Translations under genes and position numbers: made by a program
Part shown: piece by piece, positions 1-5,892 of the stretch
Layout of the letters: the number at the start of each line of letters is the position of its first letter
How positions within the stretch are numbered: position 1 is the first letter of the stretch
Notes under the pieces: generated by a model
Seen by the model: the letters and a program-made list of their open reading frames with translations, nothing else
What the model was told of the DNA's origin: nothing
Database searches by the model: none
From: Friedmanniella sp.
GTDB taxonomy: Bacteria > Actinomycetota > Actinomycetes > Propionibacteriales > Propionibacteriaceae
Direction of reading: 5' to 3'
Assembly: GCA_025964935.1 (NCBI GenBank)
Contig: JAOPXW010000333.1
Location: 1-8,802 of the forward strand
Length of the DNA stretch: 8,802 bases

Positions 1-1
1 G

Positions 2-409
2 TCAGGCCTCGGCCTTGACGACGAGGACCGGCACCTCGGACTGCAGGATGAGGGTCTGGGTCACGCTGCCGAGCAGGAACTTGCCCACCGGGGAGCGACG
101 GCGGGCCCCGATGACCAGGAGCTCCGCCCTTGCGGCGACCGCGACCTCCAGGATCTTCTCCGCCACGTCGTTGTCGGCCACGTCGAGGTGCAGCCGCCAG
201 ACCACATCGGCGCCACCGGCGGCGGCCAGCGAGGCCCGGATGACCCGCTCCAGCCCGCTGCGATAGGCGTCCGCGACGTCGAGGTCGAGGGTCTCGACGA
301 TATGGATGACGGCCAGGCTGCTCGTACGGAGGACGGCCTCTCGCGCGGCTTCGCGGAGCGCGATGTCCCGGGCGGCGGACGAAGCCTGGTGGGCGACAGC
401 AATAGTCAT
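2..409 (-). CDS. Universal stress protein (UspA family), single domain
   Basis: This encodes a 135-residue single Usp domain, a small cytoplasmic alpha/beta protein of the kind induced by stress or growth arrest and often nucleotide-binding. The C-terminal signature is visible: ELLVIGARRRSPVGKFLLGS at about residues 96-115, followed by a SEVPVLVVK strand at 124-132. The ATG at 409 is chosen because AGGAGG (418-423 on the minus strand) lies 8 nt upstream and the protein then begins directly with the first beta strand (MTIAVAHQ). An upstream in-frame extension to 556 has no such signal. The usual ATP-binding pattern G-2x-G-9x-G-S/T is only partly kept: the second glycine is Arg104, while G101, G114 and S115 remain. 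The early Asp of many ATP-binding Usps is replaced by AVAHQ. It may therefore bind nucleotide weakly or not at all (inference). It is divergent from the aldehyde dehydrogenase. Family assignment is sure; the stimulus is unknown. Confidence 0.93.
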   Translation of the reverse strand: MTIAVAHQASSAARDIALREAAREAVLRTSSLAVIHIVETLDLDVADAYRSGLERVIRASLAAAGGADVVWRLHLDVADNDVAEKILEVAVAARAELLVIGARRRSPVGKFLLGSVTQTLILQSEVPVLVVKAEA

Positions 410-606
410 GGGTAGGGCCTCCTGGGTTGGACCTGCGTGCATCTGCAGGGTCGCAGCGGCAGGGCGGTCCGCGCAATGCGACCCCGGCGCGCCAGGCACC
501 CGTCCGGCCTGTCGTGGACACGCCGAGGTGCGTGCGACATCGTGGGTGGGGCTCACCGCAGGGTCCGATCCGGCGGCTGGGCCACGACCGAGAAGAGGAC
601 AGATCC
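410..606. promoter_or_regulatory. Divergent intergenic region between usp and aldehyde dehydrogenase genes
   Basis: These 197 bases separate two divergent starts and must carry both promoters. The usp ribosome-binding site AGGAGG lies at 418-423 (minus), and that of the dehydrogenase, AGAGGA, at 594-599 (plus). I see no convincing -35/-10 pair on either strand. One imperfect dyad at 430-452 is listed separately. No DosR-type palindrome was recognised. Confidence 0.6.
430..452. promoter_or_regulatory. Imperfect dyad next to the usp start, possible operator
   Basis: GACCTGC (430-436) and GCAGG-g-TC (445-452) form inverted arms around an 8-nt spacer. Five central pairs are perfect (CCTGC/GCAGG); the outer two need a one-base bulge. 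The site starts 7 bp upstream of the usp Shine-Dalgarno sequence, so it could be an operator or a 5'-UTR hairpin. In such GC-rich DNA a five-base arm can occur by chance. Confidence 0.25.
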
Positions 607-2094
607 GTGGACACCACCGAGAGCCGGACCAGACATCGCGAGGTGGTCGCCGCCGTCGTCGCCCCCGTCGACCCCCAGCTGGTCATCGGCGGGGTCCGAC
701 GACCGGCGTCGGACGGCGCGACGTTCGACGTCCTCGACCCCGCCACCGGCGGCGTCCTGGCCGCGGTGGCCAGCGGCACGGTCGACGACGCCCGCGCGTG
801 CGTCGATGCCGCGGCGGCGGCCGGCCCGGGGTGGGCCAGGACCGCGCCCCGGAAACGTTCCGAGGTCCTGCAGCGCACCTACCAGCTGATGGTCGCCCGG
901 GCTGAGGAGCTGGCGCTGCTGATCACGGCCGAGAACGGCAAGGCGCTGGCCGACGCGCGGGGCGAGGTGCTCTACTCGGCCGAGTTCTTCCGGTGGTACG
1001 CCGAGGAGGCCGTCCGGATCCGCGGCGACGTGCAGACCGCACCCGGTGGCGCCAACAACATCCTCGTGCTGCACCAGCCCGTCGGCGTGGCCCTGCTGGT
1101 CACGCCCTGGAACTTCCCCGCCGCGATGGCCGCCCGCAAGATCGCCCCGGCGTTGGCGGCCGGCTGCACGACCATCCTCAAGCCGGCCGCGGAGACGCCC
1201 TTGACGGCGCTCGCCCTGGTCGCTCTGATGGAAGAGGCCGGACTGCCGGCCGGGGTGGTGAACGTCCTGCCCTCGGCCCAGCCCGGTCCGGTCGTCTCCG
1301 CCGTCCTGGCCGATCCACGGGTCCGCAAGCTCTCCTTCACCGGCTCGACCACGGTCGGCCGCACGCTGCTCCACCAGGCCAACGAGCACATCGTGAACTG
1401 CTCGCTGGAGCTGGGCGGAAACGCGCCGTTCGTCGTCTTCGCCGACGCCGACCTCGAGGCCGCCATCGAGGGTGCCATGATCGCCAAGATGCGCAACGGC
1501 GGCGAGGCGTGCACAGCTGCCAACCGCTTCTTCGTGGAGGAGGGGATCGCCGCCTCCTTCAGCGCCCGCCTCGTCCAGGCCATGGGTTCCCTCACGATGG
1601 GGCCGGGTTCGGACCCCTCGGTGGACGTGGGCCCGTTGGTCAACCAGGCCGCCCGGAGCAAGGTCGAGAGCCTGGTGACCGGAGCCGTGACCGGGGGCGC
1701 CACCCTCGAGCTCGGGGGCGAGACCCCGGCCGGCGAGGGTTTCTACTACCCACCCACCGTCCTGACCGGGGTCGCGGCGGACGCGGAGATCCTGCACACC
1801 GAGATCTTCGGTCCGGTGGCACCCGTGGTGACGTTCACGACCGAGGACGAGGCGGTCGATCTCGCCAACGACACCGAGTACGGCCTGGTGGCGTACGTCT
1901 ACACCGGTGACCTGGCCCGCGGTCTCCGGGTCAGCGAGCGGATCGAGGCCGGGATGGTCGGCCTGAACCGCGGGCTGGTGTCCGACCCCGCCGCACCCTT
2001 CGGAGGGGTCAAGGAGAGCGGACTGGGCCGGGAGGGCGGGGTCGAGGGTCTCCTCGCCTTCACCGAGAGCAAGTACATCGCCCTCACCTGGTGA
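607..2094 (+). CDS. NAD(P)-dependent aldehyde dehydrogenase, succinate-semialdehyde dehydrogenase type
   Basis: This is a 495-residue cytoplasmic ALDH-superfamily enzyme that oxidises an aldehyde to an acid with NAD(P)+. The visible motifs are TPWNFP with Asn169, TILKPA with Lys192 (coenzyme binding), FTGSTTVG at 244-251, LELGG with the general base Glu268, GGEACTAANR with nucleophile Cys302, and TEIFGP with Glu399. These numbers coincide with classical ALDH2 numbering. The EACTAANR context resembles actinobacterial succinate-semialdehyde dehydrogenases (GabD-like), but substrate cannot be read from sequence. Relatives also act on ring-fission semialdehydes. The start is GTG at 607, with AGAGGA at 594-599 seven bases upstream; extending to 427 would add 60 low-complexity Arg/Pro-rich residues. 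The downstream extradiol dioxygenase makes aldehyde products, so a shared catabolic role is plausible. The gene appears intact and of normal length. Confidence 0.95.
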   Translation: MDTTESRTRHREVVAAVVAPVDPQLVIGGVRRPASDGATFDVLDPATGGVLAAVASGTVDDARACVDAAAAAGPGWARTAPRKRSEVLQRTYQLMVARAEELALLITAENGKALADARGEVLYSAEFFRWYAEEAVRIRGDVQTAPGGANNILVLHQPVGVALLVTPWNFPAAMAARKIAPALAAGCTTILKPAAETPLTALALVALMEEAGLPAGVVNVLPSAQPGPVVSAVLADPRVRKLSFTGSTTVGRTLLHQANEHIVNCSLELGGNAPFVVFADADLEAAIEGAMIAKMRNGGEACTAANRFFVEEGIAASFSARLVQAMGSLTMGPGSDPSVDVGPLVNQAARSKVESLVTGAVTGGATLELGGETPAGEGFYYPPTVLTGVAADAEILHTEIFGPVAPVVTFTTEDEAVDLANDTEYGLVAYVYTGDLARGLRVSERIEAGMVGLNRGLVSDPAAPFGGVKESGLGREGGVEGLLAFTESKYIALTW

Positions 2095-2156
2095 CATCGG
2101 TGCCCCTGCCTGGCACCGTGGCCTCACCAGGTGCCACCTCCGGGTCGCCGCGACCC
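2084..2156. repeat. Overlapping inverted repeats between dehydrogenase and dioxygenase genes
   Basis: This cluster contains a perfect 11-bp palindrome TCACCTGGTGA (2084-2094, ending with the dehydrogenase stop). A hairpin CGGTGCC-N7-GGCACCG follows at 2098-2118. A second hairpin uses the same GGCACC (2112-2117), pairing with GGTGCC at 2130-2135 and extended by TGG/CCA (2119-2121/2127-2129) with one bulged G. Then comes GGGTCG-CCG-CGACCC at 2142-2156. The first two stems share an arm, so they are mutually exclusive in RNA. TCACCAGGTG at 2124-2133 nearly repeats the first palindrome 40 bp later. There is no T-tract, so a classical intrinsic terminator is not supported. The role could be attenuation, transcript-end stabilisation or an operator pair. 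Confidence 0.6.
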
Positions 2157-2182
2157 CGACCGGCACGAGCCGAGGAGCCGAG

Positions 2183-3094
2183 ATGACCCCGCTTTCACCC
2201 CTGCCGGAGGCCGCACCCGGTGGCACCACCCAGGACCCGCCGCTGATGCCGGCAGCGTTCTTCGGGCACGGCAACCCGATGAACGCCCTGTCCGACAACC
2301 GCTACACCGCCGCCTGGCGGGCGTTCGGGAAGGCGGCTCCCCGGCCCCGCGCCATCCTCGTGGTCAGCGCGCACTGGTACATCAACGCGACCGCGGTGAC
2401 GGCCATGCCCCGACCGCGCACCATCCACGACTTCTACGGCTTCCCGCAGGAGCTGTTCGACGTCCAGTACCCCGCACCCGGCCTGCCCGAGCTCGCCGAG
2501 GAGGTCAGCGACGTCGTCCAGCCCACCTGGGTCGGGGCCGACGTCGACAGCTGGGGCATCGACCACGGCACCTGGTCGGTGCTGGTGCACGCCTTCCCGG
2601 ATGCCTCGATCCCCGTCGTGCAGCTCAGCATCAACGCCGACAAGCCCCTCGACTACCACCTCGAGCTCGGCGCCAAGCTGCACGCCCTGCGGTCCCGGGG
2701 GGTGCTCGTCATCACGAGCGGGAACGTCGTCCACAACCTGCGCGGGATGAACTGGAAGCTGGCCGACGACGGCTACGACTGGGCCCAGCGCTTCGACGAG
2801 GCGGCCAAGGAGCGCATGCTGGCCGACCCGACGAGGTTCGCCGCGCTCGACGCCCACGCCGACTACGCGCATGCGGTCCCGACCCCCGACCACTTCATCC
2901 CGGCCCTCTACCTCGCGGGCATGGCCGACGCCGCCGGCCAGACCGGCGAGACCCGCGTCCTGGTCGACGGGTACGCGTACGGTTCGCTGTCCATGACCGC
3001 CTACACCCTGGGGCTCGCCTGTCCGCCGAGCCCGGAGGTCGAGGGCTCTCCCCAGTCAGCGGCCGACAGCCCGCCCGACGGCTCCAACATCTAG
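2183..3094 (+). CDS. Class III extradiol ring-cleavage dioxygenase (YgiD/4,5-DOPA dioxygenase type, LigB superfamily)
   Basis: This 303-residue predicted non-haem metal dioxygenase opens catechol rings next to the diol to give a semialdehyde. The family hallmarks appear in order: GHGNPMNAL (His29), SAHWY (His64), TIHDFYGFPQELFDVQYPAPG spread over 80-100, DHGTWSVL (His128), SGNVVHNLR (His184), PDHFIPALYLAG (His237), and a YGSLSMTAYTLG end. His29, His64, His184 and His237 match by position the metal/active-site histidines of E. coli YgiD (22, 57, 177, 234, from memory). It is longer than YgiD (about 262 residues) because of a ~20-residue N-terminal and ~20-residue C-terminal extension, both Pro/Ser-rich. 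ATG 2183 has GAGGAG (2172-2177) 5 nt upstream. It is probably co-oriented and perhaps co-transcribed with the aldehyde dehydrogenase 88 bp before it. The natural substrate is unknown; DOPA is not implied. Confidence 0.93.
   Translation: MTPLSPLPEAAPGGTTQDPPLMPAAFFGHGNPMNALSDNRYTAAWRAFGKAAPRPRAILVVSAHWYINATAVTAMPRPRTIHDFYGFPQELFDVQYPAPGLPELAEEVSDVVQPTWVGADVDSWGIDHGTWSVLVHAFPDASIPVVQLSINADKPLDYHLELGAKLHALRSRGVLVITSGNVVHNLRGMNWKLADDGYDWAQRFDEAAKERMLADPTRFAALDAHADYAHAVPTPDHFIPALYLAGMADAAGQTGETRVLVDGYAYGSLSMTAYTLGLACPPSPEVEGSPQSAADSPPDGSNI
3091..3094. other. Convergent stop codons sharing one CTAG
   Basis: The plus-strand dioxygenase ends with TAG at 3092-3094, and the minus-strand DNA glycosylase-like gene ends with TAG at 3093-3091. 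Both read from the same 4-bp palindrome CTAG. The genes therefore overlap tail-to-tail by 4 bp, leaving no room for an intergenic terminator. Confidence 0.9.
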
Positions 3095-3723
3095 GGCCCT
3101 GGGCCGTCAGCCCCAGTGCCCTCCCGTCTGGTCTGCCAGCCCCGCCTGGCGGCCGCGCTCCGCTTGACCCTGGCGCGCTCCCGCTCCTGGACGAGCCGGT
3201 CAGCCGCGCGCTGCGCGCGCCGATGGACCGCCTCCTGCGCGCGGCGCTCCCGTTCGACCACCCCGGGGGAACGCACCGGCCAGACGTACTCCAGGCCTGT
3301 CGGGGTGTCGGGGGGGAACAGCGGCCCGTAATGACCCGGGTCCTTGCGGAGCAGGGCGGAGCGGTGGCTCATGGTCACGGCCGGGTCTGCGAGCCAAGGC
3401 GGGAGGGACCCGCTGGCGGCGAGCCCGGAATAGTCCCGGATCACCGCGATGCCCACGGCCTCCAGGTCCGCGGTGATGGTGGCCGCGCAGGTGTCATTAA
3501 AACCGTGCTCGGTCCAGATGCCGCAGGCGACCAGGCCGTAGCGGCCGAGCGCCTCCTCGTAGCCCTTCCACATCAGCACGGCCGGGTGCGAGGACCAGGC
3601 ATACCCCGGGACGGTCAGCGCACGCACGATCTGGATGACCTCGACACGCTGCTTGCCCAGCCGCCTCAGATCGAGAGCCCGCAGCGACCGCTCGAACTCC
3701 GGGTAAGGCATGAAGGTCTGCAC
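3091..3723 (-). CDS. MSMEG_6728-family protein, pyrimidine-dimer DNA glycosylase-like
   Basis: This 210-residue protein begins MQTFMPYPEF and continues with LDLRRLGKQRVEVIQI (18-32), PGYAWSSHPAVLMWKG (39-54), and a MSHRSALLRKDPGHYGPLFP block (118-137). This pattern is typical of the MSMEG_6728 family, which I recall as related to the Pyr_excise (T4 endonuclease V-like) domain. That would predict excision of damaged pyrimidines, but activity in this branch is not established as far as I know. The conserved core ends near residue 152. Residues 153-210 form an Arg-rich, probably helical tail that could contact nucleic acid (inference). The start is GTG at 3723, giving the family-typical MQTF; the ATG at 3711 would remove it. 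A weak purine-rich GAGGGG lies 12 nt upstream. Its stop overlaps that of the convergent dioxygenase. Residue 2 is Gln rather than the catalytic Thr2 of T4 endonuclease V. Confidence 0.82.
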   Translation of the reverse strand: MQTFMPYPEFERSLRALDLRRLGKQRVEVIQIVRALTVPGYAWSSHPAVLMWKGYEEALGRYGLVACGIWTEHGFNDTCAATITADLEAVGIAVIRDYSGLAASGSLPPWLADPAVTMSHRSALLRKDPGHYGPLFPPDTPTGLEYVWPVRSPGVVERERRAQEAVHRRAQRAADRLVQERERARVKRSAAARRGWQTRREGTGADGPGP

Positions 3724-3783
3724 AGTGCTGCCCGCCCCCTCTGCTCGGCCCCGTGATCCGTAGGGGTGGTGACCGTGGCTCGA

Positions 3784-4131
3784 TCAGCGCGTGGGTGTCA
3801 GGGTGCAGGAGATCGTCTGGAGCCGGATCTGACCGTCGGCGAAGATGAACGTGTCGACACCGTCCGTGACCCTGTTCACGGTCGAATCCGCAGTCCACTG
3901 AAGGAAGAGGGCGTCGTCAGCGAACGCCACGTGCGTCGCCTTCAGCGTGACGTCGGGAAGGGCCTCGACCAGGCCGGCGACCAGGTCGCGCACGGCCGCC
4001 CGGCCGCGGTACTCCCCCGTGGCGGTCAGGACCACCGCGTCCTCCGCGTAGTCCGCGACCACGGCATCCACATCACCGGTCGTCAACGCTGCCACATGGC
4101 GACGAAACACTTCTTCGGGTGCGACCCCCAT
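3784..4131 (-). CDS. SnoaL-like / NTF2-superfamily (ketosteroid isomerase-like) protein
   Basis: This 115-residue single-domain protein has the NTF2-like alpha+beta cone fold pattern. An N-terminal helix (EEVFRRHVAALTTGDVDAVV, 6-25) is followed by YAEDAVVLT (28-36) and GEYRGRAAVRDLVAGL (39-54). Beta strands with aromatic residues follow: LKATHVAFADDALFLQW (63-79) and DTFIFADGQIRLQT (93-106). The YRGRAAVRD turn is the typical SnoaL/DUF4440 signature. Members include polyketide cyclases, isomerases and many uncharacterised stress or scavenging proteins; no catalytic role can be assigned here. ATG 4131 is supported by GGAGG at 4140-4144 (minus strand) with an 8-nt spacer. It lies 60 bp upstream of the glycosylase-like gene and 153 bp downstream of the VOC gene, all on the minus strand, so read-through is possible but not shown. 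Confidence 0.85.
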   Translation of the reverse strand: MGVAPEEVFRRHVAALTTGDVDAVVADYAEDAVVLTATGEYRGRAAVRDLVAGLVEALPDVTLKATHVAFADDALFLQWTADSTVNRVTDGVDTFIFADGQIRLQTISCTLTPTR

Positions 4132-4284
4132 GACGTCTCCCTCCGTGAATGAGCGGCGACATGCCGCCTGAGGGTCAGTCTGTCCCGACCTTCTCGCCCC
4201 GTCCAGGTTCCGTTCGTTTCGGTGCGGGTGCCACCGGCGTTCCGCCGCCCGATGACTGCAGGAGCACCTGGGCCGGGGTCAGCG
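4132..4284. other. Gap between VOC and SnoaL-like genes, with small stem near the SnoaL start
   Basis: These 153 bases between two minus-strand genes hold no credible gene; the only frame spanning them is out of phase with the SnoaL-like protein and lacks a recognisable domain. A 5-bp stem GCGGC (4153-4157)/GCCGC (4163-4167) with a 5-nt loop sits just upstream of the SnoaL ribosome-binding site. It has no T-tract. A promoter for the SnoaL-like gene probably lies here, but I see no clear -10/-35 pair. Confidence 0.4.
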
Positions 4285-5022
4285 TCACCCGGGGGCGAGG
4301 ACACAGAACTCGTTGCCCTCCGGATCGGTCAGGCACCGCCAGGACACCTCGCCCTGGCCGACGTCGGCGTGGGTCGCGCCCAGGGTCCGCAGCCGGGCCA
4401 CCTCGACCGCCTGGTCGTCGCCCGCGTACGGCTTCAGGTCCAGGTGGAGGCGGCTGACCACCCGGCGCGAGTCCGGTGCCCGTAACAGCTCCAGGTACGG
4501 CCCGACCCCCGACGCCGAGCGCAGCCGCACCAGGTCCGCGCTCTCCTCGTGCACGGTCCAGTCCGTCGCTTCGCTCCAGAACCGACCGAGGCCCACCGGG
4601 TCCGCGCAGCCGAGGACCACGGCGGCGATCGGGCCGGTGTCGCGATAGAGCGGCCGCGGCTCCAGGACGCAGAACACGTTGCCCTCCGGGTCGGCCAGCA
4701 CGGTCCACGGGACCTGGCCCTGGCCCACGTCCGCCGGGGTCGCGCCGAGCTCCCGCAGCCGAGCGACCAGCTCGCCCTGATGGGTCGCCGAGGTGGTGGC
4801 GAGATCGAGATGGACGCGGTAGTGCACGGTGTCGGGATCCGGCACCGTGACGACATCCACGCAGACCGCGGCGGGGTCGGGCCAGGCGAAGCCCAGCGGC
4901 TCGACGTTGGTCACCCCGGGCCCCTCGCTGGACAGGCCCCAGCCCAGCGCCGCCGCCCAGAACCTCCCGAGCGCCGCGTCGTCGCGGGCCTTGATGTTCA
5001 CCTGGACCAGCCGCAGCGCCAT
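4285..5022 (-). CDS. Two-domain VOC-family protein (glyoxalase/bleomycin-resistance-like)
   Basis: This 245-residue cytoplasmic protein is made of two tandem vicinal-oxygen-chelate domains, roughly residues 1-123 and 130-245. Each domain has an ARFW-like start (LGRFWAAALGW; LGRFWSEATDW), a central His strand (YRVHLDL; SRLHLDL), an LGATxADVGQG turn and a DPEGNxFCVL end. The 32-residue segments at 91-122 and 213-244 are identical at 23 positions by my count, showing internal duplication. This matches the actinobacterial glyoxalase-like (Glyoxalase_6) group, whose substrates are mostly unknown. Metal-dependent lyase/dioxygenase activity or ligand sequestration are both possible. The ATG at 5022 gives the usual MALRLVQVNI beginning. 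A GTG at 5034 would add four residues and overlap the preceding stop in TAGTG, which would allow translational reinitiation. Neither start has a strong Shine-Dalgarno sequence, so coupling to the upstream membrane protein gene is likely. Confidence 0.88.
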   Translation of the reverse strand: MALRLVQVNIKARDDAALGRFWAAALGWGLSSEGPGVTNVEPLGFAWPDPAAVCVDVVTVPDPDTVHYRVHLDLATTSATHQGELVARLRELGATPADVGQGQVPWTVLADPEGNVFCVLEPRPLYRDTGPIAAVVLGCADPVGLGRFWSEATDWTVHEESADLVRLRSASGVGPYLELLRAPDSRRVVSRLHLDLKPYAGDDQAVEVARLRTLGATHADVGQGEVSWRCLTDPEGNEFCVLAPG

Positions 5023-5033
5023 GTCCGGTGACA

Positions 5034-5750
5034 CTAGCCCCCGGCGAGCCGCGCGTCAGCCGCCGGACGCAGCGCCGGGCAGCGGACCACCGCGATGGCG
5101 ATCCAGCCCGCCGCGACGAACGAGATCACGTGGGCCACCACCGACAGGGACGCGGCCGTGCTCTCACCGACCAGGTCGATCACCAGGAACGCGACCAGAA
5201 GCGCTGCGGCGGCGCGCGGAACGGCGCGTGACCGCCAGAGGGAGACCCCGGTCAGCGGGATCCCGAGCCCGACCCCGACAAGGAACGCCATGTTCATCAC
5301 CGACGCGGGGAGCGAGGTCAGGGTACGGGTCGCGTGGTCGGCCTGGGCGGGGCTCAGGCTGGAGTCGTGGACCAGGAAGGACGTCATCACCTCGGTGCCG
5401 AGGTTGACGCCCAGCATCGTGAACCCGACGACCAGCAGCGCACCACCCGTCCAGGCCAGCCGGGGTGAACGGCGCCGGCCGAGCAGCACGTAGACGGCGA
5501 TGCCGCCGATCCAGAAGGGGATGCCCAGGATGAAGAGGGTGGTCGCCAGGTCGGGACGCACCGCACCGGCGGCGACCGCGGAGTATCCCTTGGTCAGGTT
5601 GGGCTCGGACCAGATCAGCCACGCGGCGGCCTGGAGCCCCGTGCCCAGCAGCAGCGTGGCGGCCGCGGCGATGCGCAGGGGCGGGCTGAGCCGGGCGGCG
5701 GGGTGCACCTGCTCAGCGCTCTCGATCGAGGCAGGGACTGTGGTGGTCAT
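5034..5750 (-). CDS. Six-helix integral membrane protein of unknown function
   Basis: I do not recognise this 238-residue protein as a named family; it loosely recalls small DUF-type actinobacterial membrane proteins such as DUF4386 (weak impression). Hydrophobic segments appear at about 26-47, 69-90, 98-117, 148-171, 178-196 and 203-222. A loop of mixed charge between helices 1 and 2 begins SEPNLTKGYS. A longer loop between helices 3 and 4 (126-147) carries several Asp/Arg residues. Basic GRRRSPR at 91-97 and RSR at 173-175 suggest cytoplasmic loops. There is no catalytic motif, nucleotide-binding site or signal peptide beyond the first helix. ATG 5750 is well supported by AGGAGG (5759-5764, minus strand) with an 8-nt spacer. 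It is divergent from the histidine kinase and directly precedes the VOC gene, so it may be a regulatory target of the two-component system (inference). Confidence 0.85.
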   Translation of the reverse strand: MTTTVPASIESAEQVHPAARLSPPLRIAAAATLLLGTGLQAAAWLIWSEPNLTKGYSAVAAGAVRPDLATTLFILGIPFWIGGIAVYVLLGRRRSPRLAWTGGALLVVGFTMLGVNLGTEVMTSFLVHDSSLSPAQADHATRTLTSLPASVMNMAFLVGVGLGIPLTGVSLWRSRAVPRAAAALLVAFLVIDLVGESTAASLSVVAHVISFVAAGWIAIAVVRCPALRPAADARLAGG

Positions 5751-5858
5751 GGTCGGCTCCTCCTGTGGCTGGCCGGCTCACGGAGAACGGGTGGCCCCCC
5801 GCCGCCGGGCGCCGGCACCTGCGCCGGCCCGCCAGGCTCCCGACGCTACGGGTCGCGG

Positions 5859-5879
5859 CCGGCGTCCGGCGTCTGGCGA
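5859..5879. repeat. Tandem heptamer CCGGCGT, nearly three copies
   Basis: CCGGCGT occurs twice head-to-tail (5859-5865, 5866-5872), followed by the related CTGGCGA (5873-5879). It lies between the two divergent promoters, just upstream of the minus-strand -10 candidate. Heptamer arrays can be binding sites of NarL-type regulators, but GC-rich slippage explains it equally well. Confidence 0.35.
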
Positions 5880-5892
5880 AGGTCCCCCCGAC

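Noticed and set aside
427..606. N-terminal extension of the aldehyde dehydrogenase to an ATG at 427
   Set aside because: The extra 60 residues are atypical of the family, and GTG 607 has its own ribosome-binding site at normal distance.
553..2298. 581-codon open frame on the minus strand opposite the aldehyde dehydrogenase
   Set aside because: It mirrors the codon structure of a well-supported ALDH gene in GC-rich DNA, is rich in Gly, Arg, Asp and His without a domain, and runs into the dioxygenase start.
2131..3756. 541-codon plus-strand frame across the dioxygenase and glycosylase-like genes
   Set aside because: It is a frame-shifted shadow of two genes with clear motifs on opposite strands; its product is Arg/Pro-rich and shows no domain.
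4083..4304. 73-codon minus-strand frame in the VOC-SnoaL gap
   Set aside because: It overlaps the start of the SnoaL-like gene out of phase, has no domain and is Gly/Pro/Arg-rich as expected for a chance frame.
5811..5828. GCCGGC-N6-GCCGGC possible hairpin upstream of the kinase
   Set aside because: GCCGGC is self-complementary and very common at this GC content; arms do not extend and it has no useful position relative to either promoter.
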